From assembly GCA_027486835.1 (NCBI GenBank), contig JAIXOJ010000166.1, positions 1-32,747 on the forward strand: a DNA stretch of 32,747 nucleotides, given 5' to 3'. The stretch is from Chitinophagaceae bacterium (GTDB lineage: Bacteria; Bacteroidota; Bacteroidia; Chitinophagales; Chitinophagaceae). This document shows positions 16,630-23,937 of this stretch, piece after piece. Position numbers and translations under genes: made by a program. The notes under the pieces are model-generated. The model did no database searches and had not been told where the DNA came from. It saw only the letters and a list, made by a program, of their open reading frames with translations. Position 1 is the first letter of the stretch. Each line of letters opens with the position of its first letter.

Positions 16630-17397
16630 TTAAGCACTGATAAATTGATATAGTGCTTCGCTAGGAATAGAGATGGTTCTACCATTTTCAATTTCTACAA
16701 TAGCCGCTTTTATTTTTATGTTTCGCATCAACTGCGATTCGTCTTCAAGGTCAGGATGCCACAAATTGGTGACAATTGAATAGGAACCAAAATCAACTAT
16801 AGATTTTTTGATGAGTAATTCAAGTTGTTGTACTTGATGCTGTTTTATGTGAATTCTATTCTTAAAAATAAGATCGGAAACGATTAATGCATAGTCAAAA
16901 TTTAATGAAGCTTCTAACCAAGTAATATAGTTTTCAACGTCTTTTGAAGGCTGTAACAAATGCAAATTCTTCAACCCATTTAAAGATGGAATTTCGTTTA
17001 TTTTGAGGGAATTGGCAGGTATCTTGTTTGAAATAATTTCTGAAAAATGGGAAAAAATTTTAAAATATATTTCCAAGGCATCTGCTATAGTTTGTCCTAA
17101 TTTCTTATGAACGCCAGTAACGTAAAATTTATTGGTTATTTCCTCTAGTATCCTTTTTTCATACAATACTAATAGGTCAGGTTTTTCTAACAAGAGATTC
17201 AAGCATTCAATTCTTATTTCGAATAATTCATTTTGTAAAGATTTACTTGCATCTTCAATTCCTCTTGTTTGTGTTTTAATTTTGATTAAATCAACTAGAT
17301 TTTCTACTTTCTCCCTTAATGACGAATTGTTTATAAAATTAGGTTCCTCATATGCGAGGAAAATAAACTTACCAATTGGCGATTGAGACTGTATCAT
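16630..17397 (-). CDS. probable non-canonical antitoxin partner of the YoeB toxin
   Basis: 255 residues, ATG start at 17397. It ends 2 bases before the toxin start, as antitoxin genes do. YoeB antitoxins (YefM/Axe) are normally about 80-90 residues with an N-terminal DNA-binding fold and a disordered toxin-binding tail. This protein is three times longer and mostly helical: charged segments at 20-130 and LEASLNFDYALIVSDLIFK near 165-185. It ends in a short strand-rich tail (KIKAAIVEIENGRTISIPSE, then ALYQFISA). The ISIPSEAL tail might be the toxin-binding part (inference). No signal peptide or nuclease motif is seen. I do not recognise the family. Confidence 0.6.
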   Translation of the reverse strand: MIQSQSPIGKFIFLAYEEPNFINNSSLREKVENLVDLIKIKTQTRGIEDASKSLQNELFEIRIECLNLLLEKPDLLVLYEKRILEEITNKFYVTGVHKKLGQTIADALEIYFKIFSHFSEIISNKIPANSLKINEIPSLNGLKNLHLLQPSKDVENYITWLEASLNFDYALIVSDLIFKNRIHIKQHQVQQLELLIKKSIVDFGSYSIVTNLWHPDLEDESQLMRNIKIKAAIVEIENGRTISIPSEALYQFISA

Positions 17398-17644
17398 AAC
17401 TTCAACTATTGTTTCAAAGATATAAAATCACTAACTATAAAGTGTCAAAATTAATTTCCACAAAATAATTTGCTTAGTGAATGTCGTTAGTAATTGGATT
17501 GCTTTATTCTAATTGTTACTTCGACAAGGCAATAAAATATGTACACTTCTTCGATACTTTTTACATCACCAAGAATTTAGGAATTCCAAGTTCCCTTTTT
17601 TACAAAATGGTCATTTGAACACCGAATCAAGAACACTGTCACTA
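17398..17644. other. intergenic region between cassette-like units
   Basis: AT-rich with no gene. None of the R1-R4 repeat block is recognisable here; this is the one gap in the island that lacks it. Confidence 0.4.
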
Positions 17645-17690
17645 TGCGAAAGGCACAAGCGGCAAGATTGCGCAAGCGAGGGGCAAAGAG
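17645..17690. repeat. GCGAAAGGCA element, copy 2
   Basis: TGCGAAAGGCACAAGCGGCA then AGATTGCGCAAGCGAGGGG; matches copy 1 (16298-16343) except in the central loop. It lies about 80 bases after the stop of the small gene at 17770, again on the 3' side of a gene. Confidence 0.6.
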
Positions 17691-17769
17691 GTACTCCTTA
17701 TGTTAATACTCTAAAATATGCATCTTAAAATTTGGTTTTTGACATAGAATGCGCCAGTGAAGGAAGAGG

Positions 17770-18081
17770 TCATTCTTGATCTTTCAATCTGTAATCACAT
17801 TCTGCTTGCAAACCTAATTTATAGAGTCTTTTTAGTATTGATTTGTCTTTACCTCCATATCTAATGCCTGCAATACAAGAAACTTGCATTGCATTAATTG
17901 CCCTGTCTAATTCGTCTGGAGTCGTAGGTTGTTTCTTAAAATAACAATGTCCATATTCAAGTTTCGAATGTTCTATTAAGTCTGGGGCTTCTGCCTCTGG
18001 TGCTCCGCAAGTGATACAAACTTGATTCTCAACATAAAAATCTCCCTTTGTGTTTTCAGGATATCTTTCTCTTTGTTTCAT
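17770..18081 (-). CDS. small cysteine-containing, ferredoxin-like protein
   Basis: 103 residues. Cysteines at 22, 25, 46, 69 and 95, in CITCGAPEAEAPDLIEH, GHCYFKKQP and MQVSCIAGIRYGG. The CxxCGxxxxxAP start and the later Cys-Ile-Ala resemble small iron-sulfur ferredoxin-type proteins, but the spacing is not classical for 4Fe-4S. It could instead bind zinc. No transmembrane segment or signal. It sits alone between repeats, the pattern of a cassette gene. It belongs to no pathway I can name. Confidence 0.55.
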   Translation of the reverse strand: MKQRERYPENTKGDFYVENQVCITCGAPEAEAPDLIEHSKLEYGHCYFKKQPTTPDELDRAINAMQVSCIAGIRYGGKDKSILKRLYKLGLQAECDYRLKDQE

Positions 18082-18175
18082 TGTTTCCAGTTTTACATTT
18101 GAAGATTGTAGTTAAATTACTTCCAACGTACAATCCTTTTGGTTATTGATGAATTAGTTTACCCTTGACCTATAA

Positions 18176-18327
18176 ACTAAAACCTAATAATTGCAACATT
18201 TCTGAGATTCTATTAATTATCCAAATTTATAGCTTCATAACAATTTGCAGCTAAATGAGATTTAGAAATCTTAATTAGCTGGTTAGTCTAAATGTTTTAA
18301 AGAACATTTAGACTATCAGGCTTTACT
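18176..18327 (-). repeat. cassette-boundary repeat R2 (attC-like family)
   Basis: 152 bp with imperfect inverted ends: ACTAAAACCTAATA (18176-18189) pairs with TATCAGGCTTTACT (18314-18327), 11 of 14 positions. The right end overlaps the TAA of the gene stopping at 18323. Inside are a 12-bp perfect hairpin (AGTCTAAATGTT with AACATTTAGACT) and a second stem (CAGCTAA with TTAGCTG on the minus strand). It shares the TAATTGCAACATT and CCAAATTTATAGCTTCATAA blocks with the other copies. Confidence 0.7.
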
Positions 18328-19303
18328 GAATTGTTGCTATGTAATTTTCAATTTCTTCACTTTCTCCAAATGTAGTTATTGGGTTGTTAAATGGTGGTCT
18401 ATCAGTATTTTGTGGACTCAAAATTTCACCGTTTTCGACTTCGTCACCATAACTTTCGGATGTTCTAAATTTACCTTTTCCTCTAAAATTTAAAATTACC
18501 GCTTGAACTCCTGAAATGATACAAATTTGAAGTCCGGTTTCTACACTTTCAAAAAAGTCATATTGATTAAGTCGCATGCGAACCGTTTTGCCTTTTAATA
18601 AACTTTCAGGACAGTATCCATTCCAAGTATTTGAAATTTTCGGTTTAGTCGTTTTTATTGTTTTTAGGTTGTTTCCGAAAATAAAAAGAAATAGCTCGAT
18701 GTTTTCTCCTTGTGTTTCAAGTTCATAAGCAAGCTGTCTTGAAAGTTGCAAAAAATCAAGATACTTTTTCTCTGCATTATTATAGTTTATTTTATTTAGC
18801 TGTTTAAAGTTTGAATATATATTACTTGCAAACACGTCTATAAGTCGCTGGTCAAGTATTAGGCAAGGATTGTCATTAAATGATATTTTAGAGAAGTAAA
18901 GTAGTTTGCTGTAAGTTGATAGTCCAAGCCCTGCAACGTTTTTAAAAGTTAATGTCAGATCGAAAAAATCATTGGTTGTTGGTTTTGATTTTTCCTTTAA
19001 TGTTAACAACACCTTTTCAATGGTTTCTATATGTTTAAGAATATTTACAAAATGATTACCACGCATTCCTGCTGTGTAACCCCAATAAATTGTCTTAATA
19101 ATTGCTTCTCTTACTTCGTTTGTTTGGAAAATATCTTGACGGCTTATGGTCAAAGTTTTGTTGTCACTAAACAATTTATCATTGAGATTCTTTAGCCACT
19201 GTATTTCACCCTCAGCTTTTGTCCAAGTCTTTCGTTTTGTCGTAAAACCTTGTTGTCTTACAGGCAGATTTGAGATTAATATTTTGTAATTATCAATATT
19301 CAT
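18323..19303 (-). CDS. uncharacterised protein with glycosylase-like HhH section
   Basis: 326 residues, no signal or membrane segment. Residues about 120-165 (FKNVAGLGLSTYSKLLYFSK then NPCLILDQRLIDVFASN) resemble the helix-hairpin-helix part of 8-oxoguanine glycosylase-fold proteins seen in accessory and defence loci. I cannot confirm the catalytic Lys/Asp pair. Residues about 235-290 (WNGYCPESLLKGKTVRMRLN, DFFESVETGLQICI, AVILNFRGKGKF) look like a separate small domain I believe also occurs alone in Bacteroidota; that is from memory. It may be a two-part fusion. It lies between repeats R3 and R2, and its stop codon overlaps the end of R2. Confidence 0.55.
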   Translation of the reverse strand: MNIDNYKILISNLPVRQQGFTTKRKTWTKAEGEIQWLKNLNDKLFSDNKTLTISRQDIFQTNEVREAIIKTIYWGYTAGMRGNHFVNILKHIETIEKVLLTLKEKSKPTTNDFFDLTLTFKNVAGLGLSTYSKLLYFSKISFNDNPCLILDQRLIDVFASNIYSNFKQLNKINYNNAEKKYLDFLQLSRQLAYELETQGENIELFLFIFGNNLKTIKTTKPKISNTWNGYCPESLLKGKTVRMRLNQYDFFESVETGLQICIISGVQAVILNFRGKGKFRTSESYGDEVENGEILSPQNTDRPPFNNPITTFGESEEIENYIATIQ

Positions 19304-19370
19304 TCGAGTCGTTTTTTAAGCAAATCACTAATAAATCTCGGCATTTGTTTGGAAGTTATTATTTGAATAC

Positions 19371-19526
19371 TCATAACCTAATCCCAATAATTGCAATATT
19401 GCTATTATTCTATTTGTAATCCAAATTTATGGCTTAAAAACCACTTGTAGAAAATTAATAGTTCGAGATTGTTATTATTTTTTTAGGAGAAGTGATAAAA
19501 GGAACATCTCTGCTAATAGGTTAAAA
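19371..19526 (-). repeat. cassette-boundary repeat R3 (attC-like family)
   Basis: 156 bp. The ends share an inverted TAACCTA/TAGGTTA core: TCATAACCTAATCC on the left, and CTAATAGGTTAAAA on the right, which ends 3 bases from the stop codon of the 80-residue gene. It carries the family block CAATAATTGCAATATTGC and ATCCAAATTTATGGCTT. Confidence 0.65.
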
Positions 19527-19528
19527 TG

Positions 19529-19771
19529 TTATTTATAAAAGCGTTGTGCTTGACTGTAGGTTAATCCTATATCAATAACTTTTGCAGAAATTCGATCGCC
19601 TTGTTCGATATTATAAAAGTAATAGCAATCAAGGGTGTTATCAAATTCAATTGAATCATCAACGTTAATCATGTTTAACTCTTTTGTATGGCAAATTGTG
19701 TAATACCCGTCATTAGTGTACAATCCAAAATTGCCTGTTTTATCGTTAATAAAATTTATTGTGCAAACCAT
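19529..19771 (-). CDS. small uncharacterised protein
   Basis: 80 residues, ATG start at 19771. The sequence has alternating strand-like segments (MVCTINFINDKTGNFGLYTN, GYYTICHTK, SIEFDNTLDCYYFYNIEQGD, ISAKVIDIGLTYSQAQRFYK). Its size and pattern suggest a small beta-barrel such as an OB or cold-shock-like fold. No residue set identifies a family. It occupies a cassette position between repeats R4 and R3. Confidence 0.5.
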   Translation of the reverse strand: MVCTINFINDKTGNFGLYTNDGYYTICHTKELNMINVDDSIEFDNTLDCYYFYNIEQGDRISAKVIDIGLTYSQAQRFYK

Positions 19772-19837
19772 ATTTTTAAAGGTTGTTTTAGAGAAAAAGT
19801 GCTTCTTTTCGTTTTAGAGTTTGATTGGATTTACCAC

Positions 19838-19996
19838 ATAACCAAACTCGAATTATTGCAATATTCCCAATATTTATTTAGAATCTAAATTTATAACTTC
19901 AATGTGATTGGTAAATAAAAGATATTTGGACATTTCAATTATTAGTTTAAGCAAAATTCTCTGTAAAAAATATTTTGACTAGAGGAGTTTGTTGAT
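19838..19996 (-). repeat. cassette-boundary repeat R4 (attC-like family)
   Basis: 159 bp with imperfect inverted ends: ATAACCAAACTC (19838-19849) pairs with GAGTTTGTTGAT (19985-19996), 10 of 12 positions. It shares AATTATTGCAATATTCC and ATCTAAATTTATAACTTCA with R1-R3. The DNA on its gene-upstream side is a tandem repeat rather than a gene. Confidence 0.65.
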
Positions 19997-20023
19997 AATA
20001 AACCTACCAGTTCCACTTTTTTA

Positions 20024-20317
20024 CAAAACAACCCTGTTAATCTTCCAAACAACCCTGTTTACCTTCCAAACAACCCTATTTGGCTTCGAAACAACCTTGT
20101 TTAGTTTCCAAACAACCCTGTTTGGCTTCCAAACAACCCTGTTTAGCTTCCAAACAACCCTGTTTAGCTTCCAAACAACCCTGTTTAGCTTCCAAACAAC
20201 TCTGTTTGGCTTCCAAACAACCCTGTTTGGCTTCGAAACAACCCTGTTTGGCTTCGAAACAACCCTATTTGGCTTCCAAACAACCCTGTTTGGCTTCCAA
20301 ACAACCCTGTTTGGCTT
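20024..20317. repeat. 14 tandem copies of a 21-bp hairpin unit
   Basis: The unit is built on CCAAACAACCCTGTTTGG plus CTT. Each copy contains a possible 7-bp stem (CCAAACA/TGTTTGG) with an ACCC loop. About 14 copies run head to tail with scattered substitutions. As 21 is divisible by three, several frames stay open across it and give repetitive peptides (FQTTLFG or SKQPCLA). No start, signal or neighbour supports translation, so I treat it as non-coding. It abuts the end of the cassette-like island. Confidence 0.9.
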
Positions 20318-20511
20318 TTTCAGTTTGGAGTTTAGTCGCTGGTCAACTGCTAAATTGTTGTTTTGGGCAACACTAAATTAGTACCAATGTTAAGTTATTT
20401 TTAAAACATACATGGAGGAAGATTTTTTTGATGAGCGGTAGGCAAACTGTTGAATTAATCAGTAAAATTGCACTATGAAACAATTTTGTTTAAAAATTTA
20501 AATTTACCGTT
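20318..20511. other. upstream region of the small basic protein gene
   Basis: AT-rich leader, no gene. No confident promoter match (TAnnTTTG with an upstream TTTG at the right distance) was found. Confidence 0.3.
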
Positions 20512-20919
20512 ATGGCTTACAAGAAAAAGTCAACTCCCAAATCAGTTGCAAAAGTATTTAACCGCATCGTTGTGATGAAATCCATTGACACCAAGCTAGG
20601 TAAAACCGTAGTGTACGGGGTGGCAACTCCAGTAACCGCAGCTACCTTAGGTGCTAAAGAAGCATTGTACAATGCAAAACTGGATGAGTATAATCTGCTA
20701 TTGTCAAAGGCTGACAGTATGAGGACGTCTCTGACCGATTTAGAAAAAGATATCTTGAACGACAGTGAAATTGTGACCACGAGTGCGGCTGCAAATTTTG
20801 GTTTAGAAGGAATTGAATTGGTAGATTTGGGTGTCGTAAGGAAAAAAGATCGTAAACACCCTAAAAGAAAGAAGAAAAATGATAGCGGCGATAGTCCTGA
20901 CACCGCCAGTGGAAAATAA
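20512..20919 (+). CDS. small basic protein, function unknown
   Basis: 135 residues, no signal peptide. The Lys-rich N-terminus is MAYKKKSTPKSVAKVFNRIV. The helical middle is YNAKLDEYNLLLSKADSMRT then SLTDLEKDI, likely a coiled coil. The C-terminal tail is very basic, then acidic and Ser-rich (RKKDRKHPKRKKKN then DSGDSPDTASGK). The basic ends suggest binding to nucleic acid or ribosome, but no domain is recognised. It is a single-gene unit with a strong terminator 30 bases after the stop. Confidence 0.7.
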   Translation: MAYKKKSTPKSVAKVFNRIVVMKSIDTKLGKTVVYGVATPVTAATLGAKEALYNAKLDEYNLLLSKADSMRTSLTDLEKDILNDSEIVTTSAAANFGLEGIELVDLGVVRKKDRKHPKRKKKNDSGDSPDTASGK

Positions 20920-20948
20920 TCGCATTTATCTTTTCAAATAGAAATAGT

Positions 20949-20993
20949 AAGCGTTGGTAAAAGCCTTCTAGGCATTTTGTCAACGCTTTTTTT
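20949..20993 (+). terminator. intrinsic terminator
   Basis: The stem of GCGTTGGTAAAAGCC with GGCATTTTGTCAACGC (one mismatch and a bulge) has a TTCTA loop and is followed by seven Ts. It lies 30 bases after the plus-strand gene stopping at 20919. Confidence 0.9.
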
Positions 20994-21015
20994 GCGTCAG
21001 TAATATCATACAACA

Positions 21016-21100
21016 CCGCGCGAGGGATTGTAGTGGAAAGCCCACAGCGAGGCACTAGCGAGGACTTGAAACGAAAAGCCCGACCCGCAGGGACGCGCCC
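21016..21100. repeat. GC-rich structured intergenic element
   Basis: It opens with CGCGCGAGGGATTGTAGTGG, and ends CCCGCAGGGACGCGCCC. It holds two related sub-units (GGATTGTAGTGGAAAGCCCA and GGACTTGAAACGAAAAGCCC), and its ends can pair (GCGCG with CGCGC). I recall closely similar elements between genes in many Bacteroidota genomes. Function is unknown. It is clearly more GC-rich than its surroundings. Confidence 0.6.
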
Positions 21101-21336
21101 AAATATTTCCTCTGTTGAAGGTATAATGTATTAATGGCTGGGAGGGAAATGTATAAGTTCAATCAATTAATTGCATAAATACAAGCAGGTCAACATCGCT
21201 TTTCAAGGCAGTTATTAACAAGTAGATTTTAGTTTTCATTAAACCTCACCTCTAACCTCTCTCCAAGGGAGAGGGGGCTGGAATAATTTACAGGTATTGG
21301 TTTTGGGGAATTATTATTATGTATTTCATCCTAAAC
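21101..21336. other. intergenic region with a short hairpin
   Basis: No gene. CCTCTCTCCAAGGGAGAGG near 21257-21275 is a short stem-loop of the type often found between Bacteroidota genes. Confidence 0.4.
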
Positions 21337-21371
21337 AAACTACCCGAAAGGTTAAAGCTTTCGGGTAGTTT
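21337..21371 (-). terminator. intrinsic terminator of the tex gene
   Basis: A perfect 14-bp stem, AAACTACCCGAAAG with CTTTCGGGTAGTTT, has a 7-base loop. It starts 34 bases after the tex stop codon. Confidence 0.9.
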
Positions 21372-21404
21372 ATGCCTAGGGATCTCTTAATTAAAGTGCT
21401 ATTC

Positions 21405-23657
21405 CTACTTCTTAAACTTATTTTTCAGCATGGCCAATGCATCCACAATATTTTCACTGGCGGCGGGTTCTGGTGCGAGAGATTTTTTGGGTGGTGCATT
21501 CTTGCCCTTGGGGGCTTGGCCACCACTGTGAGATGGAGCTTCGTTGGCTTGCTTTATGGACAATGCAATCCGCTTGCGGGGTATGTCCACCTCGGTTACC
21601 TTCACCATCACTTTGTCATTCAGCTTCAAGGCTTCGCTCGGGTCGGTAATGTAGCGGTGGGCAATTTCACTTACGTGTACCAAACCATCTTGTTTTACCC
21701 CAATATCAATAAAAGCTCCAAAACGGGTAATATTGGTTACGATTCCTGGTACTACCATGCCCACTTGCACATCTTCCTTAGCATAAATGGCAGCATACTC
21801 AAACTGTTCCAAGGTGCTTCTTGGGTCAAGACCTGGTTTTTTTAACTCGTTCAGTACGTCTTGAATGGTAAGCACACCAATTTGTTCGGTTACATATTTC
21901 TTAGGTTGCACTTGCTTGAGCAAGGTTTCGTTGCCCACCAATGTTTTTATGTCAACATGTAAATCCTGCGCAATTTTCTCCACTATCGGGTAAGCTTCTG
22001 GGTGTACCGCACTCGCATCTAAAGGATTGCCACCTTCAGGAATACGCAAGAATCCGGCGCACTGTTCAAATGCTTTAGCACCCAAGCGGGGTACTTTAAG
22101 CAACTGCTCCCTACTGCTGAATTTGCCCACTTCGTTGCGGTATTTCAATATGTTTTCCGCCAGCGAAGGCCCAATTCCGCTCACATAGCTCAATAGATTT
22201 TTGCTGGCAGTATTAATATTCACCCCCACTTGGTTCACACAACTTACTACGGTTTGGTCAAGTTTTTCTTTAAGACGGTATTGGTTTACATCGTGTTGGT
22301 ACTGACCCACGCCGATACTCTTAGGGTCAAGTTTTACCAGTTCCGCCAATGGATCCATCAACCTACGGCCAATGCTCACCGAGCCCCGCACGGTAATGTC
22401 TTCATTAGGAAACTCCTCCCTTGCCACTTCCGAAGCAGAATAAATGGAAGCCCCATCTTCATTCACCAAAAATATCGGAAGGTTCAAGCCCAGCGACTTA
22501 ATAAATTGTTCCGTTTCCCTACCAGCCGTACCATCGCCAATGGCAAATACTTCGGTTTTGTATTGGGCCACCAAATCTTTAATAATATAGCTAGCTTCTG
22601 TTTTTTTATTGCCCTCGTGTATGTAGATAAGGCTGGTTTTTAGCAAAGCGCCCTGCTCGTCCAAGCACACCACTTTGCAGCCGGTGCGGTAACCTGGGTC
22701 AATGGCCAATACACGTTTGCTGCCCAAAGGAGCGCTTAAGAGCAACTGTTTCAGGTTTTCGGCAAATACTTGGATGGCCTCTTCGTCTGCCTTGGTTTTA
22801 AGCAAGGTTCTAAACTCCGTTTCCAAGCTAGGCTGCAACAATCTTTTGTAAGAATCTTTAATGGCTTTTTTCACCTGCTCCACCGAGCCATTTAGGTGTC
22901 CTTTGATGTACAATTCTTCTATCAGTTCAATAGCATCCTCCTCCGATGGGTTGATACTCATCCGCAAATGCCCCTCCAAAAATCCTCTTAGAATGGCCAA
23001 AATGCGGTGGGATGGTATTTTGTGGATGGGTTCCGAAAAATCAAAATAGTCTTTGTATTTAATGGCTTCTGCTTCTTTATCGGTCAATACTTTGCTTTGG
23101 AAAGTGGCTGTTTCTTCAAAACATTTTCTCATTTTAGAACGAACGGTAGCATCTTCATTTACCTGTTCAGCAATAATATCCCTTGCACCCTGCAATGCCT
23201 CCTCAATGCTCGTTACTTTATCGTTCAAGTAAGCTTTGGCCGCTGTTTCCAAATCAATGTTTTGTTGTTCCAACAGCAATACAGACAACGGCTCCAATCC
23301 ATTTTCGCGGGCGGTTTGGGCCTTTGTTTTACGCTTGGGTTTGTACGGCAAGTAAATATCTTCTAGGTCGGTAATGGTAACGGCTTTATCAATAGTGGCC
23401 TGCAACGCTTCTGTCATTTTACCCTGCTCGGTAATGGTTTTTTCTATAAACGCCTTACGCTCGGCAAATTCTTGCAACTGCTTGGCTTCGTCTTGTATTT
23501 GTTGAATCTGTACTTCATCCAAAGCACCCGTTTTGTCTTTACGGTATCGGGCAATAAACGGTATGGTAGCACCTTCGGCCAATAAAGCCAACACCACTTC
23601 TACCTGTTTAACGCTAATATTCAATTTTGCAGCAATCAAAGGTTCAAACTGATTCAT
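21405..23657 (-). CDS. tex: Tex transcription accessory / RNA-binding protein
   Basis: 750 residues, full length for Tex. The helical N-terminal Tex domain is at about 1-200, with the signature TIPFIARYRKDKTGALDE at 31-48. The YqgF-like RNase H fold starts at about 315 with Asp320 in LAIDPGYRTG and continues with AIGDGTAGRETE. Helix-hairpin-helix motifs lie at about 485-545 (YVSGIGPSLAENILKYRNE; KVPRLGAKAFEQCAG). The S1 RNA-binding domain is at 630-702 (GAFIDIGVKQDGLVHVSEIA). A Pro/Ala/Lys-rich tail ends the protein. Tex binds RNA and the transcription machinery, is cytoplasmic and widely conserved. It is a stand-alone gene with its own terminator. Confidence 0.97.
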   Translation of the reverse strand: MNQFEPLIAAKLNISVKQVEVVLALLAEGATIPFIARYRKDKTGALDEVQIQQIQDEAKQLQEFAERKAFIEKTITEQGKMTEALQATIDKAVTITDLEDIYLPYKPKRKTKAQTARENGLEPLSVLLLEQQNIDLETAAKAYLNDKVTSIEEALQGARDIIAEQVNEDATVRSKMRKCFEETATFQSKVLTDKEAEAIKYKDYFDFSEPIHKIPSHRILAILRGFLEGHLRMSINPSEEDAIELIEELYIKGHLNGSVEQVKKAIKDSYKRLLQPSLETEFRTLLKTKADEEAIQVFAENLKQLLLSAPLGSKRVLAIDPGYRTGCKVVCLDEQGALLKTSLIYIHEGNKKTEASYIIKDLVAQYKTEVFAIGDGTAGRETEQFIKSLGLNLPIFLVNEDGASIYSASEVAREEFPNEDITVRGSVSIGRRLMDPLAELVKLDPKSIGVGQYQHDVNQYRLKEKLDQTVVSCVNQVGVNINTASKNLLSYVSGIGPSLAENILKYRNEVGKFSSREQLLKVPRLGAKAFEQCAGFLRIPEGGNPLDASAVHPEAYPIVEKIAQDLHVDIKTLVGNETLLKQVQPKKYVTEQIGVLTIQDVLNELKKPGLDPRSTLEQFEYAAIYAKEDVQVGMVVPGIVTNITRFGAFIDIGVKQDGLVHVSEIAHRYITDPSEALKLNDKVMVKVTEVDIPRKRIALSIKQANEAPSHSGGQAPKGKNAPPKKSLAPEPAASENIVDALAMLKNKFKK

Positions 23658-23937
23658 AACTATTTCTTATCCATTTTTTTTTGAGAGGGGGGCGAATGTA
23701 AAGGGATGGTTGTTATGTTGGGGTGGATGTGCATAAGCTCTTAGAAAGGGTAAAATGGAAGAACTACATAAATGAACGAGACCTCATTGTTCAACAAATC
23801 ATCATTAAATGATTGCGGTATTTTCAATCAAAAAAATGATAGGGAACTGTAAAAAATAGCTTCGATTTTCCAATAACCTCCTATATTTCCGCAATTATGC
23901 CTTTGATGCTGTTTATCTTTTCAAAATTGAATACAAT

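Noticed and set aside
16157-19996. Simple transposon or MITE explanation for the R repeats
   Set aside because: Not excluded, but termini differ between copies, no target duplications were seen, and two copies overlap or touch stop codons. A recombination-site reading fits better.
20024-20317. CRISPR array
   Set aside because: The units are head to tail without spacers, and no cas genes are present.
19989-20381. Plus-strand open frames with repeated FQTTLFG or SKQPCLA peptides
   Set aside because: They arise because the 21-bp tandem unit is divisible by three. More than one frame is open, and there is no signal peptide, domain or sensible start.
23658-23937. Promoter calls in the tex/permease divergent region
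   Set aside because: Near-matches to TAnnTTTG exist on both strands (for example TACATTCG upstream of tex), but none has an upstream element at the expected distance.
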